Shown: piece after piece, positions 6,725 to 16,250 of the stretch | How the letters are laid out: each line of letters starts with the position of its first letter | How positions within the stretch are numbered: the stretch's first letter is position 1 | Assembly (NCBI GenBank): GCA_002483465.1 | Contig: DLHX01000018.1 | Location: 1-64,000 of the forward strand | Direction of reading: 5' to 3' | Source of the DNA: Micavibrio sp. UBA7657 | GTDB taxonomy: Bacteria; Pseudomonadota; Alphaproteobacteria; Micavibrionales; Micavibrionaceae | DNA length: 64,000 nucleotides | Notes under the pieces: generated by a model | What the model saw: only the letters and a program-made list of their open reading frames with translations | The model's database searches: none | What the model was told of the DNA's origin: nothing | Program-made: the position numbers and the translations under genes

Positions 6725-7585
6725 TTAATGTTTTCTCGGCTTTGAAGGCTTGATTTCGCGGAGCTGTCTTTCGCGCGCCAGGTCATTCTCGATGACGCTC
6801 AGTTTTTCAGCCGCCTGCTCATCCAAACCGCCAGCCTTCATAATGCCGCCCTCGGGGATGAGGCCCAGTCTCTGCGCGATATACTGATAACCTTCAACGA
6901 GATCGCCGAGATCAAAACGGAAGCGGTCTTTGTCGAGCTTTTCACCCGTCTTCATGTCCCACAGGCGGCAATTGTCAGGTGAAATTTCATCCGCGAGAAT
7001 GATATACAGTTCGCCGTGCTCACCCCAGATACGTCCGAACTCCAGTTTGAAATCCACGAGCTTCAGCCCGATGCCTGCAAACAGCCCGTTCAGGTAATCG
7101 TTGACGCGCCATGCCATCGCGACCATTTCATCCAGCTCATATGGATCAGCCCAACCAAATGTAATGATATGGTCTTCGCTAACCATCGGATCGCCGAGCG
7201 CATCTTTCTTGTAGTAAAATTCAACCAGCGGACGACCGAGGAACGTGCCCTCTTTGATACCGAGGCGCTTGACCAGCGATCCTGCTGCAATATTTCGTAC
7301 GACGAGTTCAATCGGAATAATCTCAACTTTCCGCACAAGTTGCTCGCGCATATTGATCGAGCGGATGAAGTGCGTCGGGATTCCAATCGATTCCAGCTTG
7401 GTCATCAGGTGCGCGGAAATGCGGTTGTTCAACACGCCCTTGCCCGCAATCACGGCATGTTTAACGCCATTACCCGCCGTCGCGTCATCCTTGAAATACT
7501 GGATGACGGTGTTGGGGTCCGGGCCCTCGTACAAGTTCTTGGCCTTGCCCTCGTAAATAACTCTGCGTCGCGTCATGGAAAACAT
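6725..7585 (-). CDS. purC: SAICAR synthetase
   Basis: PurC adds aspartate to CAIR, ATP-dependent step 7 of purine synthesis. The protein has 286 residues and the family N-terminal motif RRRVIYEGKAKNLYEG, the segment NRISAHLMTKLESIGI, and ADEISPDNCRLWD with its conserved acidic residues. The ATG at 7585 has a GGAAGGG ribosome site; a second in-frame ATG nine bases downstream is possible. Its pairing with the divergent DUF1476 gene is common in Alphaproteobacteria. Confidence 0.95.
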   Translation of the reverse strand: MFSMTRRRVIYEGKAKNLYEGPDPNTVIQYFKDDATAGNGVKHAVIAGKGVLNNRISAHLMTKLESIGIPTHFIRSINMREQLVRKVEIIPIELVVRNIAAGSLVKRLGIKEGTFLGRPLVEFYYKKDALGDPMVSEDHIITFGWADPYELDEMVAMAWRVNDYLNGLFAGIGLKLVDFKLEFGRIWGEHGELYIILADEISPDNCRLWDMKTGEKLDKDRFRFDLGDLVEGYQYIAQRLGLIPEGGIMKAGGLDEQAAEKLSVIENDLARERQLREIKPSKPRKH

Positions 7586-7696
7586 CTTACCCTTCCCTAT
7601 ATCTCCTTATATAGCATTGCATTTTACATGATTCCAATGCTACAAATCGTGCACTTTTCACTATTGTATGGAAAAATCAGGGAGACGAGGCAGAAC

Positions 7697-8026
7697 ATGG
7701 CAAAACTTAACGACCGCGAAAATGCTTTTGAAAACAAATTTGCACACGATGAAAAGCTGAATTTTAAGATAGATGCACGTTGCGCCAAGCTTTTCGGGCT
7801 CTGGGCCGCTGAAAAACAAGGACTTTCCGCCGATGCGGCCCTCAGCTATGCAGGCGATATTATCAGCGCCAACATCGAAAAACCCGGTTTTCAGCATATT
7901 ATGCCCAAAATCAAAGCGGACCTGGCGGCTAAAGGGGTCGAAATTACAGACCATGGCCTTCAGTCCGAATTGGAGAGGATTCGCGAAGACGCGAAAGACC
8001 AGATCCTCGACGAAAGCGGCGTATAG
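7697..8026 (+). CDS. DUF1476 protein, F1-ATPase zeta-type inhibitor
   Basis: A 109-residue helical protein of the DUF1476 family. In Paracoccus a member is the zeta subunit, which binds F1 through its N-terminus and blocks ATP hydrolysis. The family pattern is clear: NDRENAFENKFAHDEKLNF at the N-terminus, then LFGLWAAEKQGLS. The ATG at 7697 was chosen because GGGAGACGAGG precedes it and because it starts the conserved domain; the open frame extends far upstream as an antisense reading of purC. A strong terminator follows. Confidence 0.9.
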   Translation: MAKLNDRENAFENKFAHDEKLNFKIDARCAKLFGLWAAEKQGLSADAALSYAGDIISANIEKPGFQHIMPKIKADLAAKGVEITDHGLQSELERIREDAKDQILDESGV

Positions 8027-8036
8027 CCTCAAATTT

Positions 8037-8064
8037 AAAAGCCCCGGCAAAACCGGGGCTTTTT
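8037..8064 (+). terminator. Intrinsic terminator after the DUF1476 gene
   Basis: GCCCCGG and CCGGGGC arms around a CAAAA loop, followed by five T residues and preceded by four A residues. It lies 10 bases after the stop codon. The 259 bases from here to bolA show no gene or other clear element. Confidence 0.92.
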
Positions 8065-8323
8065 ATTTCCTGTTCAACCCGCCATCCGGATCTATTTCCT
8101 GTTGAAAATCATGTTTTCAGAGGGCGTCCGCTGGCTGTTGTTTTTTAAAATTGATATCTGATTCCTAGACCAATGTCGTCGGCTTTCCAAGCTTAAAATG
8201 GTCTCGCAGCTCATTTTTTTAAAATTTTGTAACAAAAAGCAACCATGGATCGTAATATAGTTTCATGTGAATTCAGTTTCCGGCTCCTTGTTTTTACCTA
8301 AAAACATGCCCAGAGTGTTAATT

Positions 8324-8551
8324 ATGAATGCCAGCACCCTCCAGACTCTTATTCTGAACGCTCTTCCGGGCGCGCAGGTTAGCGTCGAGGATGTGCGCGG
8401 TGATGGCGCGCATTACACGGCCACGGTTGCCGCCACAGCTTTTGCGGGCAAGACCCGCGTGCAACAGCACCGCATGGTCCATGCCGCGCTAAAAGGCCAC
8501 GTGAATAATAACGTCGCCGTTGCAATTCAAACGGTCGTTGCGGAGAAATAA
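8324..8551 (+). CDS. BolA-family protein
   Basis: A 75-residue BolA-like protein. BolA proteins form [2Fe-2S]-bridged complexes with monothiol glutaredoxins in iron handling. The pattern GDGAHYTATVAATAFAGKTRVQQHRMVHAAL contains the conserved RxxxHRMV stretch and the cluster-binding His. The ATG at 8324 gives the usual length; an upstream ATG at 8267 would add 19 unrelated residues. Its stop codon abuts the glutaredoxin start, so the two partners are likely co-translated. Confidence 0.88.
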   Translation: MNASTLQTLILNALPGAQVSVEDVRGDGAHYTATVAATAFAGKTRVQQHRMVHAALKGHVNNNVAVAIQTVVAEK

Positions 8552-8884
8552 ATGGCTCTCATGCAAAGAGCCATGTTTGAGCGCATCGAACGCGAACTCG
8601 CATCTCATAACGTGGTTCTTTATATGAAAGGCACGGCGGCTTTCCCGCAATGCAGCTTTTCCGCCTTCATCGTGCAGGTTCTTTCACAGGCAGGCGTGCA
8701 GTTCCGCGATGTCGACATCCTCGGCGATGGTGAACTGCGCCAGGGTTTGATGGATTTTGCCGAGTGGCCGAATTTTCCGCAGCTTTATATCCGCGGTGAA
8801 TTCATCGGCGGCGCCGACATCGTACGGGAAATGGCGCAGAGTGGTGAATTGCAGGCGCTGTTCGAAGATCGCGGCGTACTTTAA
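8552..8884 (+). CDS. grxD: Monothiol glutaredoxin (Grx4 type) with a CSFS site
   Basis: A 110-residue Grx4-type protein, partner of BolA in Fe-S transfer. The fold signatures are present: VVLYMKGTAAFPQC, WPNFPQLYIRGEFIGGADIV, and a C-terminal ELQALFED. The active site reads C34-S-F-S where the family has C-G-F-S. This is visible in the DNA as TGC AGC TTT TCC. The Gly to Ser change sits next to the cluster-ligating Cys, so it may alter cluster stability. The stop codon overlaps that of rodA on the other strand. Confidence 0.9.
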   Translation: MALMQRAMFERIERELASHNVVLYMKGTAAFPQCSFSAFIVQVLSQAGVQFRDVDILGDGELRQGLMDFAEWPNFPQLYIRGEFIGGADIVREMAQSGELQALFEDRGVL

Positions 8885-10011
8885 ATACGCGTGACCTTGC
8901 TATCGCGGTACAAATTGCATGATAAAATCAGGCCAAAGCCGATCATCGCGGCAAGCATCGCCGTACCGCCGTAAGATACCAGCGGCAACGGCGCGCCAAC
9001 CACGGGAATCAATCCCATCACCATCGCGATATTGACGAAAACATAAATCGAGAAATTGAAAGTCAGCCCGAACGCGAGGTAACGCCCGAAATTGTGGCGG
9101 GCGCGCAATGCAATCCACAACCCGTACCAGATAATCAGGCCGAACAGCAGCAGCAACGCCACGCCGCCCGCCAGCCCCCACTCCTCAGCCCAGAGCGTAA
9201 AAATGAAATCGGTCTGTTTTTCAGGCAGGAAATCCAGGTGGCTCTGCGAGCCGTCGAGAAATCCCTTCCCCTTTAAGCCGCCGGACCCTAGCGCTATTTT
9301 CGATTGCGTGATGTGATAGCCCGAACCCAGAGGATCACTCTCCGGATTCAAGAATGTCAACACCCTCTGGCGCTGGTAATCATGCATGAAATGCCATCCG
9401 ATCGGGATGGCTCCCGCTACCGCCGCCGCGGCGCCGATAAAAATCCAGAGCGGCGCTCCGGCGACGAACACCATCGCCGCGCCTGCGAAACTCGTCATCA
9501 GCGCAGTGCCGAGATCAGGCTGCAGCATCACAAGTCCGACAGGCGCCCCGATCAGAAGCGCAGGTACAATTAGAAAACTCAGCCGTTTTATATCCTCCGA
9601 CGTTGCAGCATGAAAATAGCGCGCCAGCGTCAGAACCAGCGCGACCTTCATCAATTCCGAGGGCTGAAGTTTCATGAAGCCGAGATTAATCCAGCGCTGC
9701 GCGCCCATGCCGATATGCCCCATGATCTCGACATAAACCAGCAGGATAAAACCTATGCCATAAAGCCACCACGCGAATTTAAACCACCAGCGCACATCGA
9801 TAAGCGCAATGATCAGCATCCCGAAGAAAATCACCGAGAAGCGCTGCATCTGATTTTCGGCCCATGGCTCGAAGTTCCCGCCCGCTGCGGAATAAAGTGC
9901 GGTGAATCCGATACAGGCCACGGTTACAATGAGCGCTATAAACGCCCAGTCGAGATTTTTCAGCTTGTGAATGATTCCCTGCTCGGACTGTAATATAATC
10001 GATTTAACCAT
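8881..10011 (-). CDS. rodA: Rod-shape peptidoglycan glycosyltransferase RodA
   Basis: A SEDS-family membrane enzyme of 376 residues that polymerises lipid II glycan strands during elongation together with PBP2. About ten hydrophobic segments are visible. Family motifs include WINLGFMKLQPSELMK, LQPDLGTALM and PLPLVSYGGTAML. It begins nine bases after the mrdA stop, which places both in one elongasome operon with mreC and mreD. Confidence 0.95.
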   Translation of the reverse strand: MVKSIILQSEQGIIHKLKNLDWAFIALIVTVACIGFTALYSAAGGNFEPWAENQMQRFSVIFFGMLIIALIDVRWWFKFAWWLYGIGFILLVYVEIMGHIGMGAQRWINLGFMKLQPSELMKVALVLTLARYFHAATSEDIKRLSFLIVPALLIGAPVGLVMLQPDLGTALMTSFAGAAMVFVAGAPLWIFIGAAAAVAGAIPIGWHFMHDYQRQRVLTFLNPESDPLGSGYHITQSKIALGSGGLKGKGFLDGSQSHLDFLPEKQTDFIFTLWAEEWGLAGGVALLLLFGLIIWYGLWIALRARHNFGRYLAFGLTFNFSIYVFVNIAMVMGLIPVVGAPLPLVSYGGTAMLAAMIGFGLILSCNLYRDSKVTRI

Positions 10012-10020
10012 GGACGTTTC

Positions 10021-11904
10021 CTATATCGGCTCCTTGGCCTTGATTTGGGCCGCGGGCGCCGGGGCGCTCTGGACCGCTACAGGCGTGCCTGCAGGATTGC
10101 GCTTTTGCACTTCCACAAGCAAATCTCTTGCAATCGGCGCCGCCGTCAATGCGCCCCCAACTCCGTGCTCGACCACAACAGCACAGGCATAAACCGGCTT
10201 GTCCAGCGGCGCATAGCCGACGAACAGGGCATGGTGCCGCTCGCGCCATGCGAGGTCTTCGTTTTTAACCCCTGATGCGCGCTGCTGCATTGTAATTCTT
10301 CTGACCTGCGCCGTCCCGGTTTTACCGGCATAAGCGAACTCCGGCGGATCTTTCACGCGCGAGCCATAGGCCGTGCCGCGTTCATGGTTAACCACCTTGT
10401 TCATGCCCTGCATCATGAGCTTGAGATGCGCATCCGGAACTTTCATTTTCGGCCATTTCTGCGGTGCCGGGCTTTTATCGCCGACATACCCCGTAATCTG
10501 CGGCTTCACTTCATAACCGCCATTCACCAGCCGCGCCGTCATCACCGCGAGTTGCAACGGCGTCGTCAGGAAATATCCCTGCCCGATCGCGTTGACGATG
10601 GTTTCGCCCGGCTGCCATGTTTCATTAAACCTGGCTTTTTTCCAGTCGCGCGTCGGCACCAGACCGGGGCGTTCTTCCGAAAGGTCAAACCCGAAATTTT
10701 TTCCAAGACCGAACTGGCTTGCCATTTCTGAAATTGCGTCGATGCCCATTTCATTCGCCATCTGATAGAAAAAAACGTCGCATGATTTCGCCAGCGCGTC
10801 CGACAAATTCACATAGCCGTGCCCGCCTTTTTTCCAGCAGTGAAAACGCCCCTTGCCGAGAATGTAATGGCCCGGGCAGAAAACAGTGCGGTTCGTGGTT
10901 ATTTTACCGGCTTTCAGACCTGCCAGAGCCGTGATCATTTTGAACGTTGAGCCTGGAGGATATTGCCCTGCAATAGCCTTGTTCGTCAGCGGGAAGCCGG
11001 GATTGGCCAGCAATTCCTCCCACAGCGCGGCGGAAATTCCGCGTGAAAAAACATTCGGATCGAAAGCCGGGTAAGATGCGAGCGCATAAACCTCCCCCGA
11101 ATGCACATTCATCACCACCGCCGAGGCGCTTTGCTGCTCCGATAAACGCTTCTGTGCGAAACGCTGCAACTCACCATCGATTGTTAACATTACGCGTTCG
11201 CCCGGAACGGGATCGATACGCTTGAGCTCGCGCACCTCACGACCGACCACGTTCACCTCGACATCGGAAGATCCCGCCTTGCCGCGCATCGCGAGGTCGT
11301 GGGTTTTCTCGATGGCGCTTTTGCCGATTTTAAAACCGGGAACGCTAAGAAGCGGGTCGCTCGTCAGTTCATTTTTGTTCACCGCGCCGACATATCCAAT
11401 GAGATGCGCCGTCGCTTCGCCAAGCGGGTAGCCGCGTATCTCGCCTACATTGGTCGACAATCCGGGCAGGTCCGGCAGATTAACCTCGACCTTCGCCACT
11501 TCTTCCCAGCTCAGATCATCCTTGATCTCCAGCGGCACGTATTTCGGGCTTTTCTTCGCCTGCTTCAGGACTGTCTGGATGCTCGATTCCTCGACATCGA
11601 TATATTTCTGCAACGCACGTAGTGATTTTTCGAGGTTCTCCGCCTGCTCGGGAATAATCAGCACACGAAAATTCTGGTTGTTGACGGCGAGCGGCACGCC
11701 GAACCTGTCAACAATCTGTCCGCGCGTGGGCGGCAATATTTTTGTATTGATCCGGTTTTCATCCGAAAGCGTTTTATAGCGTGAGCCCTGCGCGATCTGC
11801 AGCCATGCCAGTCGACCGCCGAGTACAACAAGAAACGTGCCCTGTGCCGCGCCGACAAAAAAGGCGCGGCGTGTGAATTTTTCGTTGTCGGATGAGCGTT
11901 TCAT
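10021..11904 (-). CDS. mrdA: Penicillin-binding protein 2
   Basis: A class B transpeptidase (627 residues) that cross-links peptidoglycan in the elongasome. It has one N-terminal membrane segment (about residues 13-33), a pedestal dimerisation domain, and the transpeptidase domain with catalytic Ser in PPGSTFKMI (SxxK), SCD as the SxN-like second motif (KSCDVFFYQ), and KTGTAQV as the third. The C-terminal tail is Ala/Pro-rich. It lies six bases after mreD and ten before rodA. Confidence 0.96.
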   Translation of the reverse strand: MKRSSDNEKFTRRAFFVGAAQGTFLVVLGGRLAWLQIAQGSRYKTLSDENRINTKILPPTRGQIVDRFGVPLAVNNQNFRVLIIPEQAENLEKSLRALQKYIDVEESSIQTVLKQAKKSPKYVPLEIKDDLSWEEVAKVEVNLPDLPGLSTNVGEIRGYPLGEATAHLIGYVGAVNKNELTSDPLLSVPGFKIGKSAIEKTHDLAMRGKAGSSDVEVNVVGREVRELKRIDPVPGERVMLTIDGELQRFAQKRLSEQQSASAVVMNVHSGEVYALASYPAFDPNVFSRGISAALWEELLANPGFPLTNKAIAGQYPPGSTFKMITALAGLKAGKITTNRTVFCPGHYILGKGRFHCWKKGGHGYVNLSDALAKSCDVFFYQMANEMGIDAISEMASQFGLGKNFGFDLSEERPGLVPTRDWKKARFNETWQPGETIVNAIGQGYFLTTPLQLAVMTARLVNGGYEVKPQITGYVGDKSPAPQKWPKMKVPDAHLKLMMQGMNKVVNHERGTAYGSRVKDPPEFAYAGKTGTAQVRRITMQQRASGVKNEDLAWRERHHALFVGYAPLDKPVYACAVVVEHGVGGALTAAPIARDLLVEVQKRNPAGTPVAVQSAPAPAAQIKAKEPI

Positions 11905-11910
11905 AACGGC

Positions 11911-12465
11911 TTACCTGCCCTTGGATTTAAGGGTAAACCCGCTGCGGGGCTCTGGCAGAATCTTATGCGTCAGATGTAGCAGCGTGGAAATCAGAGGGAA
12001 CAGTGCGCCGCCGAGAAGTATTGAAAATGCGAGTTGCTGCAGCGGTGGCCAGACACCATTGAGCATTCCAAAAATCATCCACTGCATGAGGCCGCTGACG
12101 ATGCTGACGATCATGAAACCAATCCAGATCATCAAATAAGACTGTCCCATTAAAAAACGGCGCTGGTCTGTGACCACCCATTGCACTATGACGAACACAA
12201 GCGCACTCACGCCGACGGCTCCGATGCCGCTTATGAGATCGACCAGAATTCCGGCACTAAAAACCAGCCACGCGGGGATGAGCGTGGGCCGGTAAATCGC
12301 CCAGTAATAAATCGCCATAAGTAAAAGCGGCGCTTTGATGGAACCGGTGACCGGAAATGAAAATGAAATGATGCTGAAAATCAGCAACAGCGCCATAAGG
12401 CTGTATGGAGCGATGAGTCTTGCGCTCGCCTCGGCGCGTTCCGACCATGTGGAGAAATATCCCAT
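11911..12465 (-). CDS. mreD: Rod-shape determining protein MreD
   Basis: A 184-residue integral membrane protein with about five hydrophobic segments and the pattern PALLIPAWLVFSAG-like LIPAWLVFSAGILVDLISG, typical of MreD. MreD joins MreC and the PBP2-RodA pair. Position between mreC and mrdA supports the call. Confidence 0.88.
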   Translation of the reverse strand: MGYFSTWSERAEASARLIAPYSLMALLLIFSIISFSFPVTGSIKAPLLLMAIYYWAIYRPTLIPAWLVFSAGILVDLISGIGAVGVSALVFVIVQWVVTDQRRFLMGQSYLMIWIGFMIVSIVSGLMQWMIFGMLNGVWPPLQQLAFSILLGGALFPLISTLLHLTHKILPEPRSGFTLKSKGR

Positions 12466-12491
12466 GCGGCTAATTTACCTGAAACGGGGGA

Positions 12492-13367
12492 TTAATCCAG
12501 TTCTCCGCCGGGATTTCCGCTGCGTAAATTGGGGTCTTCGTTGCGGTCGACGATCCGCACATGAACCAGGCGATCAAAATTCGCGAAAAGCTGGACCTTA
12601 TAGACACCGTCCTGACCGACCGACACGCGTCCGACCGGCAGGCCATGCGGGAAAATACCGCCATATCCGGAGGTTATAATGCGCGAGCCGTTCTTGATTT
12701 CGCTGCCCGGCGGCAGGTGTAAAAGCACCGGGTTTACCGTGTTCTGGCCAGCCAAAATCGCGTGCTGGCTGCTATCCTCGACCAGAACAGGCACGCGGCT
12801 GTTGATGTCGGTCACTAGGAGGACCCGCGAAACGCCACGCCCCGATTCAATCACACGGCCAATGAGCCCTTCGCCGGAAATCACGGCCTGCCCTTTTGCC
12901 GCGCCGTCTTTCGTGCCTGCCTCAACCAGCAAACTTTTTACGAACGTACTGCCAGCATCAGCGAGAATGCGCGCGGTGATGAAACGGTTTTCAGGTTCGA
13001 TCTTCACATGCAGAAGATCGCGCAACGATTTATTTTCAGCTTCGAGCTGCAATGCCGTCTGATACCATTCGCGCAGGCGGACATTTTCCTGTTCCAGCCT
13101 GGCATTATGCGCCTGCAATTCCGAAAGACCGGAAACATCGCGCACGAACAGAGCGGCTGATTGCAGCGGCCTGCTGATCGCGCCAAGCGCTGGGCCAAGA
13201 ATATCTGTCACGCCTGAACGCACAGCGCTGATGCCTTGCGGATTGACGGCGGAAAAAAACAAGGTCGCGATAGCGGCAAGAACAAAAATGAAAGAGACAA
13301 ATCCCCCGCCCGCGAGAGGCAGAGGCGAGATACGTGAAAGGCTCTTTGACCAGGTACGGCGTTTCAA
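12492..13367 (-). CDS. mreC: Rod-shape determining protein MreC
   Basis: A 291-residue periplasmic scaffold anchored by one N-terminal membrane segment (about residues 23-43). A coiled coil follows (SELQAHNARLEQENVRLRE, continuing through LEAENKSLRDLL), then the beta-barrel MreC domain with GLIGRVIESGRGVSRVLLVTD and SGYGGIFPHGLPVGRV. MreC links cytoplasmic MreB to PBP2. It lies 26 bases before mreD and 124 bases after mreB; that gap holds no clear terminator. Confidence 0.94.
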   Translation of the reverse strand: MKRRTWSKSLSRISPLPLAGGGFVSFIFVLAAIATLFFSAVNPQGISAVRSGVTDILGPALGAISRPLQSAALFVRDVSGLSELQAHNARLEQENVRLREWYQTALQLEAENKSLRDLLHVKIEPENRFITARILADAGSTFVKSLLVEAGTKDGAAKGQAVISGEGLIGRVIESGRGVSRVLLVTDINSRVPVLVEDSSQHAILAGQNTVNPVLLHLPPGSEIKNGSRIITSGYGGIFPHGLPVGRVSVGQDGVYKVQLFANFDRLVHVRIVDRNEDPNLRSGNPGGELD

Positions 13368-13491
13368 TGGAATCCCGTTATTATTCGAATAATCTTCTTA
13401 ATTTACGACTAAAGAAGATCAGGGGTGAACGCAAGGTCCAGTCTTTATTTTACCGCAAAAAAGCCCCTAAAACAAACCACAAGCGGGTTTA

Positions 13492-14532
13492 TCAATAGGT
13501 TCCTATCAGGACGTTGCGAAGCGCCTTGCGCTCCTCGAGGGCATGGCCGGTGCCAAGCGCCACGCAGGTCAGCGGGTCGTCCGCCAAGGCCACGGCGAGG
13601 CCGGTTGCATGCCGGAGTACGAAATCAAGGTTGGTCAGCAGCGCACCGCCCCCTGTCAAAACAATGCCTTTATCGACAATATCCGCCGCCAGTTCCGGCG
13701 CGGTGTGTTCAAGTGCGACTTTCACGCCTTCGACGATCTGGCCAACCGGTTCCGCCAGCGCTTCTGCCATCTGGCGCTCGGTGACAACTATTTCCTTAGG
13801 CACGCCGTTCATCAGGTCGCGGCCACGAATTTCCATAGTTCTGCCCTCGCCTTCAGCGGGCGGGCAGGCTGAGCCGATTTCTTTCTTGATGCGCTCAGCC
13901 GAGCTTTCGCCGATCAAGAGGTTATGCACGCGGCGGATATAGGCAATGATCGCCTCGTCCATCTTGTCGCCGCCGACGCGGACCGAGCGGGCGTAAACAA
14001 TTCCACCCAGCGAGATAACAGCAACTTCTGTCGTGCCGCCGCCGATATCAACGACCATTGATCCGGTAGGTTCTGTCACCGGAAGACCGGCGCCGATCGC
14101 AGCCGCCATCGGTTCTTCAATCAAATACACTTCGCTTGCGCCGGCGCTCTCTGCCGATTCCTGAATCGCGCGGCGCTCAACAGCCGTCGAGCCGGATGGA
14201 ACACAGATCACCATCTTGGGTGAAACGAAACTACGGCGATTGTGCACTTTCCTGATGAAATGCTTGATCATCGCCTCGGTGACTTCGAAGTCGGCGATAA
14301 CGCCATCGCGCAGCGGGCGTGTCGCAACGATGCTGCCCGGCGTGCGGCCCAGCATCTGCTTCGCCTCGTTGCCGACAGCCAAAACCTGCTTACGACCGTT
14401 TATTATGGAGATGGCAACAACCGAAGGTTCGTTCAGCACGATTCCACGGTCCTTCACGTAGACCAGCGTGTTCGCTGTGCCGAGATCGATGGCCATATCG
14501 GCCGACATAAATCCGAAAAGTTTGGAAAACAT
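13492..14532 (-). CDS. mreB: Rod-shape determining actin homologue MreB
   Basis: A 346-residue cytoskeletal ATPase that guides the elongation machinery. The actin-fold signatures are MAIDLGTANTLVYV (phosphate 1), VVDIGGGTTEVAVISL (phosphate 2) and GIVLTGGGALL (adenosine). The length is standard. It is the first of the mreB-mreC-mreD-mrdA-rodA series on this strand. Confidence 0.98.
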   Translation of the reverse strand: MFSKLFGFMSADMAIDLGTANTLVYVKDRGIVLNEPSVVAISIINGRKQVLAVGNEAKQMLGRTPGSIVATRPLRDGVIADFEVTEAMIKHFIRKVHNRRSFVSPKMVICVPSGSTAVERRAIQESAESAGASEVYLIEEPMAAAIGAGLPVTEPTGSMVVDIGGGTTEVAVISLGGIVYARSVRVGGDKMDEAIIAYIRRVHNLLIGESSAERIKKEIGSACPPAEGEGRTMEIRGRDLMNGVPKEIVVTERQMAEALAEPVGQIVEGVKVALEHTAPELAADIVDKGIVLTGGGALLTNLDFVLRHATGLAVALADDPLTCVALGTGHALEERKALRNVLIGTY

Positions 14533-14713
14533 GTGCAGACATTCTCATACCCGCCTTACACGCGCAAGCAGGATTCTGCTTACATTTCGTGGTTTTTAAC
14601 GGGCAACAGGCGTTACCGGAAAATCATGCTAGAAATTCTTCAGGCTGTTACCTGATCATAGCACGAAGGGAATGAAGAAAGGGTAAGAGATTTGGTAAAG
14701 GCGATTATATGCC

Positions 14714-14839
14714 TTAGCCCTGGCGCGCCTTGCAGCGAGGCTTCATTTTATTGATGACGTAAACCCTGCCCTTGCGGCGCACAACGCGGCAATTGCGGTC
14801 TCTTTTCTTAAGCGTTTTCAGCGAGTTTACGACTTTCAT
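14714..14839 (-). CDS. rpmJ: 50S ribosomal protein L36
   Basis: A 41-residue basic protein beginning MKVVNSLKTLKKRDRN and ending KPRCKARQG. It is the alphaproteobacterial L36 form with the conserved RRKGRVYVINK core. Of the four zinc ligands of the classical form only two Cys remain, as is usual in this longer, zinc-free type. It stands alone between mreB and the EAL gene. The flanking gaps (14533-14713 and 14840-15026) hold nothing clear. Confidence 0.95.
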   Translation of the reverse strand: MKVVNSLKTLKKRDRNCRVVRRKGRVYVINKMKPRCKARQG

Positions 14840-15026
14840 GTTATAGCCCTGCAAATGATGTAAAAAAGCTTGCGGACACTAGCGTTTCGGGTTCAAGTTT
14901 GTCAAGCATATCTCTAAGTTGATCATTGATTTCAGTGTAGAACCTGCTCATTATTAACCAATTACTAATATATTGTTTGTCATAATCTTATGAAACAATT
15001 AATAAAAACGGGGACATACACTAGCA

Positions 15027-16250
15027 ATGGCGTCGGCAATCCCAACCAAGAAGGCTTTTAAAAGCGGTGAAGTGATCATGCGCCAGGGCGACCCTGGCGA
15101 GAGTGCCTATATTATTGAGAGCGGCCGCGTTGAAATCCTGGTTACAGGCCGCAACGGGAAGGTCCAGAATGTAGGCACGCGCGGCCCCGGCACAATGATC
15201 GGCGAGATGGCGCTGGTTGATAACGCCCCCCGCACCGCCACAGTGCAGGCCGTCGAGAATTGCGTCCTGCTTGAAATCACCAAGGAAGATTTTTCAAACC
15301 GCCTGCAGAAGGCCGACCCAATTTTGCGCATGACGTCGCAGGTCATCCTTACCCGTTACCGCGATACCCTCACCCGTGCTGAAATCAGCAATGAAAGCAG
15401 CGGATGGCCACCGGTTGAAGCACAGGAACTCACCTATGCCGGACAGACGGACGCAATTGAGAGTGTCAAGATCGCCAACGACTTCCGCACAGCGCTGGAA
15501 AAAAAGCAGCTCGCGCTGCATTACCAGCCGATCATTGATCTTCAAAAAGGCAAGGTCTCGGGCTTCGAGGCTCTTATGCGCTGGAACCATCCCGAGCGCG
15601 GCTATATTTCTCCCGGTCTTTTCATCCCAATCGCCGAGCAATCCGGTTTAATCGTCGATGCCAGCCGCTGGGCGCTGCGCGAGGCCTGCATGGCACTGAA
15701 GCGCATCGAAAGCCGCGCGGGATTTTCGAATGAACTTTCCATGAGCGTGAATTTCTCGAGCACTGATTTCGCCTCCGAGGATTTCATCGACACCATTTAT
15801 ACAACGATCAGCGAAACCGATGTGGATCCCAATTTCGTTCATCTTGAAATCACCGAGCGCCTTCTGATGGGTCAGCCGGATAATGCCAAGGACACCCTCC
15901 TGATGTGCCGCAAGGCCGGCATCGGTATCTCCATCGACGATTTCGGCACCGGCTATTCGTCACTCAGCTATCTTCATTACTTCCCCATTGATACGCTCAA
16001 AATCGACCAGAGTTTCATCCGTGATATGCAGAAGAATGAAAGCAGCATGGAGCTGGTGAAATCGATCATTGCGCTCGGCAAGAATATGAAGATGCATGTC
16101 ATCGCCGAAGGCGTCGAAAGCAAGGATGAAGCAAAAGTTCTGCGCGATCTGGGTTGCGATTTTGCACAAGGCTATTATTTTGCAAAACCCATGAGCGAGA
16201 CCGACATCACGAAATTCGTGAACGAACAAGGCCGCAAAATAAACGTATAG
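15027..16250 (+). CDS. Cyclic-nucleotide-binding EAL phosphodiesterase
   Basis: A 407-residue two-domain signalling protein. Residues about 8-115 form a cNMP-binding domain; its phosphate-binding cassette reads GEMALVDNAPRTAT, close to the cAMP-binding consensus. Residues about 150-400 form an EAL domain with E181-A-L, LEITE, DDFGTGYSSL, KIDQSF and VIAEGVE, so all catalytic motifs for c-di-GMP hydrolysis appear intact. No membrane segment is seen. The likely role is cAMP-controlled breakdown of c-di-GMP. Its stop codon directly abuts that of a cyclase gene on the other strand. Confidence 0.93.
   Translation: MASAIPTKKAFKSGEVIMRQGDPGESAYIIESGRVEILVTGRNGKVQNVGTRGPGTMIGEMALVDNAPRTATVQAVENCVLLEITKEDFSNRLQKADPILRMTSQVILTRYRDTLTRAEISNESSGWPPVEAQELTYAGQTDAIESVKIANDFRTALEKKQLALHYQPIIDLQKGKVSGFEALMRWNHPERGYISPGLFIPIAEQSGLIVDASRWALREACMALKRIESRAGFSNELSMSVNFSSTDFASEDFIDTIYTTISETDVDPNFVHLEITERLLMGQPDNAKDTLLMCRKAGIGISIDDFGTGYSSLSYLHYFPIDTLKIDQSFIRDMQKNESSMELVKSIIALGKNMKMHVIAEGVESKDEAKVLRDLGCDFAQGYYFAKPMSETDITKFVNEQGRKINV

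Noticed and set aside
13368..13491. Terminator between mreB and mreC
   Set aside because: AT-rich and some A-runs but no convincing stem.
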